Source: an uncultured Dialister sp. (GTDB lineage Bacteria; Bacillota; Negativicutes; Veillonellales; Dialisteraceae). From it: 64,000 bases of DNA. Shown piece by piece: positions 61,301-64,000 of this stretch; the first letter of the stretch is position 1; every line of letters begins with the position of its first letter. Made by a program: the position numbers and the translations under genes. The stretch spans positions 1-64,000 of the forward strand of contig UQRR01000001.1 of the NCBI GenBank assembly GCA_900543455.1. Reading direction: 5' to 3'. Under the pieces are notes generated by a model that searched no databases, had not been told where the DNA came from, and saw only the letters and a list, made by a program, of their open reading frames with translations.

Positions 61301-63233
61301 TAGTAGAAGCGCCTCTAGCGGTCTGACTATTTTCTCCCCAGCGACTTGTTTTTTGAATAGCCAAACCATTCCCACCATAGCCACCACTCATGGAAATATT
61401 GACATCTCCATTGACGGTGATTTGGCTCGCTGTATTTTCCCCGCCATCATTCCAAATCGCATTGGTCAAGGAATTCCCGCTAGAATATCCGGAAGTCACG
61501 ACATCCACTTTGTCTGCCGTGATCGTTACATTCTTCCCATTTCCGGCATAAATACCCACAGGAGATGCTATATAGTTTTTAGAGGCTAGCTGTAAGGTAT
61601 GACCTGAAGCATTGATCGTGATGTCCTTCCCATCTTTCGCCTGAATGACCGCTGCCGCATTGGTGGCATGATCCCCTTCTTGCCCCAGATTGATACTTAA
61701 TACTTCATCTTTGGTAAAGGAATACGTTCCATCATCTGAAGTGACATCACTAAAAGCCGACTGATCCGCCGATGTCCCCGTAATGCCCGCTCTTCTAGTC
61801 ACAGCTCCTATCTTGGCATCTGCATTCTCCACGGTGATTTTTGTCTCCGAAGACGCAGTAAATCCTTCAGGCCGATACGTCGTCAACTTAGCAAGACGTC
61901 CCCAGACCTGATCGGTCGGCAGCATTGTGACAGAATTGAACTGATAGAACTGCTTGTCAGTAGAAAAGTCCTTCGTCTCCCATTGGTGCGTAGGGTTCGT
62001 ATCCCCATCTTCGTACACATAGAGATTGTTACCCCATTCTACCCATAATCGTTTGGTATAATACTCCGCATTGAGTTTGCCGAACCAACCACCACCATCA
62101 GCTACCTTTCCATCCAAAACCACTTGCCAATCATCGGGTTTTTCCGACATCAGATTGGCCATGGTCGTTTTGTACACCTTGCCGTTAAACCCACTGTCTC
62201 CTTGTCGACCAGTACCGCCGCCACCACTTAAGGTGTATTTCATCACATAAACAGTACCATCCGGCAGTATCTTCATATCACGAAAATCATAGCCGTCGTT
62301 TTTAACCTGCTCCGGTAAAATAATCGAGTTTTTATCATGAAGATTTCCAATATTATTTCCGTTAATATCTACATAATCCAAAGAAGTTTCTTCATTTCTA
62401 GAACCATAATTCTGATAGCCCCCAACAGAAGTGTTCAAGATAAAATTATTATAATTATTCAGTCTCACCTGATCAGTATTTTTCCCGATACGGGCATATC
62501 CATTGTAAGATAAGCCGCCATCGCTATTGATCTTATACTGCATCAGATACCCATTATCGTAATTATCATATCCGCCCTTGAGATTGACACTGGCTGCCAC
62601 ATATAAATAGCCATCTTTGACCAAAAGCCCTTCCCCATGAACGCTCGTTTTCTGTATACTGCCATTCGTATCTGTATAGGTATCATACTTCTTGGCATCT
62701 ACATCCCCGGTCTTTTCCTTGATATCCTGCTTTAAATCGACGGTTTTGTTTATATCTTCGACAATCCGATTACCCACAACGTGCGCAATCCCCACTTGCC
62801 CCTGATCATAGCCCGCCGCATAAATGGTATTTCCAAACCCGGTAACAGCATGCGCATTCGGAACGGCTTGAGTCACGCCTGTAGGATTGCTACTAGAAGC
62901 CCAGTCCCCATCCGCATCCATCAGGATACTTCCTTTTAGTTCTGTATCGCCAGAGACGTATTGACGCAGGAAAATCTTGCTTTTCCCATCGAGCATCACA
63001 GAGAACGTAGCCGGATCCTTGTTCAAACCCTTCACTGCTCCTACCACTGGATCCGCATCGACCTTTGTGGTCACTCGGGAACCAGTCACTCCTCCCATCT
63101 GGCTATTGGTATAATCCGATGGGATCGTTGCCATCAGGTTCGCTGCCCCTACACTGGATCCCGCCATAAGGCTCCCTATCAGAGCAGTCAGGAAAGCCAT
63201 CTTGCGTTTTTTGTTACTCATTTTCCACATCAT
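52380..63233 (-). CDS. Giant type V autotransporter adhesin-like protein, 3617 residues
   Basis: Signal peptide (MSNKKRKMAFLTALIGSLMA then GSSVGAA). Residues about 45-470 are rich in short beta-strands and read like a beta-propeller or bladed domain (GFGNTIYAAGYDQGQVGIA, GEGLLVKDGYLYVAASVN, MKILPDGTVYVMKYT). The passenger from about 470 to 3300 is a beta-helix type repeat region with six modules; each ends in YYxxY...NLSGxVKIAEGLTASSA, at roughly residues 940, 1400, 1890, 2405, 2900 and 3280. Residues 3320-3617 form an autotransporter beta-barrel ending in RF. ATG at 63233 with AAGGAGG; the RBS overlaps the receptor stop codon, so both genes are co-transcribed and translationally linked. Exported through Sec and inserted in the outer membrane. 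Confidence 0.93.
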   Translation of the reverse strand: MMWKMSNKKRKMAFLTALIGSLMAGSSVGAANLMATIPSDYTNSQMGGVTGSRVTTKVDADPVVGAVKGLNKDPATFSVMLDGKSKIFLRQYVSGDTELKGSILMDADGDWASSSNPTGVTQAVPNAHAVTGFGNTIYAAGYDQGQVGIAHVVGNRIVEDINKTVDLKQDIKEKTGDVDAKKYDTYTDTNGSIQKTSVHGEGLLVKDGYLYVAASVNLKGGYDNYDNGYLMQYKINSDGGLSYNGYARIGKNTDQVRLNNYNNFILNTSVGGYQNYGSRNEETSLDYVDINGNNIGNLHDKNSIILPEQVKNDGYDFRDMKILPDGTVYVMKYTLSGGGGTGRQGDSGFNGKVYKTTMANLMSEKPDDWQVVLDGKVADGGGWFGKLNAEYYTKRLWVEWGNNLYVYEDGDTNPTHQWETKDFSTDKQFYQFNSVTMLPTDQVWGRLAKLTTYRPEGFTASSETKITVENADAKIGAVTRRAGITGTSADQSAFSDVTSDDGTYSFTKDEVLSINLGQEGDHATNAAAVIQAKDGKDITINASGHTLQLASKNYIASPVGIYAGNGKNVTITADKVDVVTSGYSSGNSLTNAIWNDGGENTASQITVNGDVNISMSGGYGGNGLAIQKTSRWGENSQTARGASTITVNGNLKIAGADSDTWGIPVNQENVLSRFNNAGILTNIEKSKVTVTGDVDMTVYGNGVTTNADDSQVIIGGGHIVVPKGTKYGYYTLGAYVGTINMNTGEDGATPGTHDVQLDGDIFALKTTGHINLALTTEKSYLNGIIDNGGKVNLWLQNGAVWTNEANNTRYKQDDEDVGNQGISHVTYLHGGTKSGTSDTAGVIIQTANSNSLTIDKFSGAAKVLYSHDSENPTKILGGDVTIGSASSGSEIVLRTNYDDHMQSDAIRNQVLDALAEKLYYKDAVNRRNFLSGKVEIAEGLTASSVAKYTGNIAFNQTNGQGSFAGSGETPEPPAEQSKTLFTSSITGGDDKEYKDDHVWQDQVYTFTKDKTTIRVEGGAAVDAVKDVTITADENELDLTGGEAGIRAAAGKTVDITAGTLKVNGKMGIDAAGTVTLKGKSEITGTEKAVNVQKGGSVTLGTSTISGDVENSGQLILNAATTVSGSIANAGVLAVNGETHAKDLTTTGTMTVGTDGVLAADNINVNGGTFTANGSVSSTIKADKGGKAILKGKKTVLKGLVSGDHSSIEAILSGKDSTLNGSLDGAGSVTLSLTDQANWTGNAVGNGAYAVTIGKDSTWTGSSAGNNTSLTLGGTWNNRGTSSLKRMTGNGGVIDMTDAEAGTVTIQNYGGSSTYIYKHDTTKPADANGGYAILGGDVKISQADKGSKITLLTDHAGLDFDSTKADEKNLISGTLNALAGKLYYTGYADGNLSGTVKIAEGLTASSASLRSETITFSTADTGTKKAGQGFYAYTPEEDTKTYETGAIKKSENIGETRESDVNGVVSINVTEAQTGVSGEAPSAMYVAGDAVSPLVVDLQGHTLKLNTSGDNKSNLSTVFVGENKSMEIKDSKGNGVLKVSAGLGADGNADTNAKYVYGVRVSDGGTLTANTDVEIDGVKSSATRGAYGVYVSTKGNVVFEKDLAIKNVQNGNKVGPNTAGIYADGSSSADAPINITVKGNLNIENVLGSAIRVLNASTISTAGATIKAADMSNGTEYSQYYALQANKGTINLNTGEGITAGVLDVTGDMKVTDNKASVINVNMTKGSKWTGAVSNIPGSTYNAPAGQLNLTMAEGSVWNHETGRSVDTLKTTFAGSNVSKLDGSGVIYQNSDKGITVYNYSGDTTVVYGHDANDPLTIHGGDFTIKAAASDSKITLVTDSQGITGGFVDGDTAAEKNHVKEVLNKLANKLFYTGYKDANLSGVVKIADGLTASSASAIVKASGNVTFSDGTNGTKKAGQGFYAYTPEQEKPNYKTGAITKSEDISLSRELNESGVAHVSVTESNITSNFASALYAGESTSPSSPMTVKMSGKGLALHAEQSDGQAAAIYADNNAYIHVINPSTDQKLSISANNTDTRASHGIYALGNAHLNISGPVEITDVITQGDSATGINIQGQQSEITIDGPLTISNVKGVRERGAGQNAAGILVTGDSSTVTVSGPVDISGVRGSGIKLVGKDTKVSVGGGTITAAEDSDHSHNFYAVRVDKGTLDINMKDGAAGDTTTKITGDMYATGQYGKKVVEYTGGQLIDWKDAGVLNVALTNDKSFWKGVAAYDQYNDDYGTGGNTTHDIGQFNLYLQNGATWTNEQQSHVTTTTIASKNPVWTGSTLATLHGGKDADHAGLIYQKDSHPISVVNYSGHTTVFYDHDASDPTKIIGGSFNITNAAEGSAITFITDNKGITSGFADGDSADAKDKVANVLNNLAGKLFYKNYTDGHLAGVVKIAEGLTASSALKTGDISFSTDATGTKTPGQGYYEYKTSKPGSQIAKEFTAAMTGDAAVDTVYVEKGVLKDDGTYVFTADSTTITPEKHLIAGGPYLPQISAGISSSDENHPVTMDMNGNKLTVDATTDTHTTGIAAIGKGVVSINHAGAMSISAESTKGGQIGALFVNGGGTIHIHNAGADNVLTLRAKSTQPGNAAVIKSMNGVGGVMSTITVDGLVDIVADKSNASGANEAISAVASKVEVGGGVIKAINGAEYAIRAYGEFASKNRGQVNVNVKKDAEGAIIGAGNNNVQMEGNVYLGGGMDNVGASADVSIGLNTKDSFWKGDVSNASGSSAGIVNLYMGSGATWTGSNLSGNTVNANLDHATWTGHSNGKAMNLTLDHSIWNVNGASQLASFSGHQGSIFVASDAGDISVGNYSGNTNIYYAHEGNGEAAENYKAGDTIIQKAAEGSVVSLITDNSGVSMDNEYSVANVLNALAGKLTYRAYVNGEKNLTGYVKIADGLTASSQTQQTGNIAFSEKDGKGSYKDGTMTPGITYPDEQQADTYTQAITGNTKEDYLYKQNGVLKEEGKYTFTKDPTKIAVAEGAAVNAKADITIDTTKAKLELKGADAGINAEGASVTVNGNTSISGATGINAANGNVTLTGSTVINGTDVAINAGADANVVVNGNNSALTINGGIHADGGSITVDSGKATGIINGDVNASNGGSVEISLNDAQSKLTGSYKVDANSGIVMNIKNGATWVLTDDKDETAGMSLLRMAKAPAAASAAGLTVNGGATKADTGYIDMTKRTQELNISNYSGYETFILAHKDDGTFTSGDVKIAKAAAGSGMTLYTANNGINMADKDAVTGMLKALAKKAFYAEGNNAGNGKNLTGEVKIGEGLTSSSAKTGSISFEDKKGALDVDSIPWEPTIKEGDYETFVMKGARSAVTTSFHSWRDNMQDTYTGADLADEDGIFAKALGGKTSSDVSGLKDSNSYWGAQIGYDKALANGWHTGVAFDYRDGDSDYLLGGKGDNKLYSFGVYGVKKMDNGSYFRVAAKAGRVENEYDVYTELRNKLHADYKANAYGLTAEYGKTFGSEMSYITPKVQLTWSRVGSKDYTGSANNGAIMNIYQDSYDSLVGRLGFEAGMKKAHGSLHAGLYLAHEFNGDIDTRYFAKDGGWKSTSFDGEDTWAELVLGGEYRLGGNTQLYADFARDLGGDFQRKWKLNAGIRLRF

Positions 63234-63243
63234 CTATTCCTCC

Positions 63244-64000
63244 TTAGAATTGATAGCGAATCGATGCATAATACGTTCGCCCCTGAATAGGAAATTCCGG
63301 ATTGATGTATCCCGGCACCGTGAAAGCCGTATTGCTTCGGATCTTTAACTTCGGCCCCCTGTTGAATATGTCATTACAGCCAAAAGAAAACTGCCAGCTG
63401 TCAGCCGGTTTCCATTTCACACCGCCATTGATGGTCGTCAGTGCATTAACCGGCCGCCCTGACAGATGCGCATACTCTCCGCCTCTGGAGTCCTTACTGT
63501 AATCGGTATAATAACCGCCGGTATAATGGACTTCGCCAAATAGATCCACATGCCGATTCGGGCGATAGGTCAATCTGGCATTCCCTTCCCACTCCGGTTG
63601 ATAGGTAGCCCAGATATCAGAATAACCATAGCCTACGACGCTATTTTTCCTTTGCATATGTGTCTGCATGTAAGTGGCCCGCAAGTCCAGATCCACCTTC
63701 TTCCAGCTGAAGTTGGACTGGAATTCTAAGCCATGTACCTTGCCGCGGTTATCATTGAAATAAGACCAATGGTCTTTCCCCGCCCGGACCAGCTGCAGCA
63801 TATTGGTCGAGTCTCTCCAGAAATAGGTGAGCTGCGTACTGTTATCCGCATGCAGCAGTTTCCCTTTCCAGATGGCACCCACATCAAACTGCTTTCCTTC
63901 TTCCGGAACAGGGAATACAGAATTCTGACCGTTGCCACGAGAAGAGGGCAGGATACCAGCCCCATCCCCTGCGATTTCATACATATTCAGCAAGCGGTAG
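63244..64000 (-). CDS. TonB-dependent outer-membrane receptor, C-terminal part
   Basis: Partial: the reading frame stays open to the window edge (YRLLNMYEIAGDGAGILPSS), so the N-terminal plug and most of the barrel lie outside. 249 or more residues of alternating beta-strands with aromatic ends (FEVHYTGGYYTDYS, SWQFSFGCNDIFNRGPK) and the terminal Phe of outer-membrane barrels (YYASIRYQF). Takes up a ligand such as iron-chelate, heme or cobalamin using TonB energy; the ligand cannot be told. The stop codon overlaps the RBS of the giant autotransporter. Confidence 0.9.
   Translation of the reverse strand, partial: YRLLNMYEIAGDGAGILPSSRGNGQNSVFPVPEEGKQFDVGAIWKGKLLHADNSTQLTYFWRDSTNMLQLVRAGKDHWSYFNDNRGKVHGLEFQSNFSWKKVDLDLRATYMQTHMQRKNSVVGYGYSDIWATYQPEWEGNARLTYRPNRHVDLFGEVHYTGGYYTDYSKDSRGGEYAHLSGRPVNALTTINGGVKWKPADSWQFSFGCNDIFNRGPKLKIRSNTAFTVPGYINPEFPIQGRTYYASIRYQF

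Overview
The window reads as chromosome of a diderm member of the Firmicutes, class Negativicutes (Veillonella/Dialister/Megasphaera type; Dialister is my guess, not proven). The evidence is a Firmicutes-style gene order (holB-ricT-trmN6-rsmI-metG-tatD; hrcA-grpE-dnaK-dnaJ under CIRCE; fapR-plsX-fabH-fabD-fabG-acpP-fabF-rnc; rpmE-prfA-prmC-tsaC...rpiB-ywlG-glyA) combined with outer-membrane proteins: a TonB-dependent receptor and a giant autotransporter. Almost everything is on the minus strand. Intergenic DNA is unusually rich in short repeats.

Layout. 0.3-7.0 kb: housekeeping operons for RNA modification, replication and translation. 7.2-16.3 kb: an accessory seven-gene operon encoding a GrpE-like protein, a divergent 839-residue Hsp70, an AAA+ ATPase, a J-like membrane protein, a GH3 lipoprotein, a DUF805 membrane protein and a secreted protein. 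It is preceded by a leader peptide ORF and a hairpin, and is closed by a terminator. 16.6-21.7 kb: the canonical heat-shock operon hrcA-grpE-dnaK-dnaJ with a perfect CIRCE. 21.7-23.0 kb: repeats and a ParD/ParE-type toxin-antitoxin pair. 23.0-31.6 kb: rnc and the type II fatty-acid genes under a FapR-type repressor, with a divergent FabK-like flavoprotein that may supply the enoyl reductase. 31.9-33.2 kb: a Fic protein and a frameshifted mobile-element remnant. 33.6-37.9 kb: a YhaN/YhaO (SbcC/SbcD-like) pair. 38.2-40.3 kb: rpmF, then HicAB and HigBA toxin-antitoxin pairs. 40.3-50.2 kb: glyA, ywlG, rpiB, tsaC, prmC, prfA, rpmE, interrupted at 43.4-46.5 kb by an accessory block (beta-CASP metallo-hydrolase, PD-(D/E)XK-like protein, small ORFs, HTH fragment). 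50.8-51.7 kb: a fumarylacetoacetate-hydrolase family enzyme. 52.4-64.0 kb: a 3617-residue autotransporter co-transcribed with the TonB-dependent receptor that runs off the right edge.

The strongest candidate for an undescribed system is the 7.4-16.0 kb operon. It appears to encode a complete second Hsp70 machine (NEF-like, Hsp70, J-like partner tethered to the membrane, AAA+ partner) together with exported envelope proteins. Other notable items are a MITE-like family with near-palindromic ends, pervasive heptanucleotide tandem repeats in intergenic DNA, FapR-like 17-bp palindromes, and the coupling of a TonB receptor with an autotransporter whose N-terminal region looks like a beta-propeller. 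All functional calls come from reading motifs and context; no database search was run.
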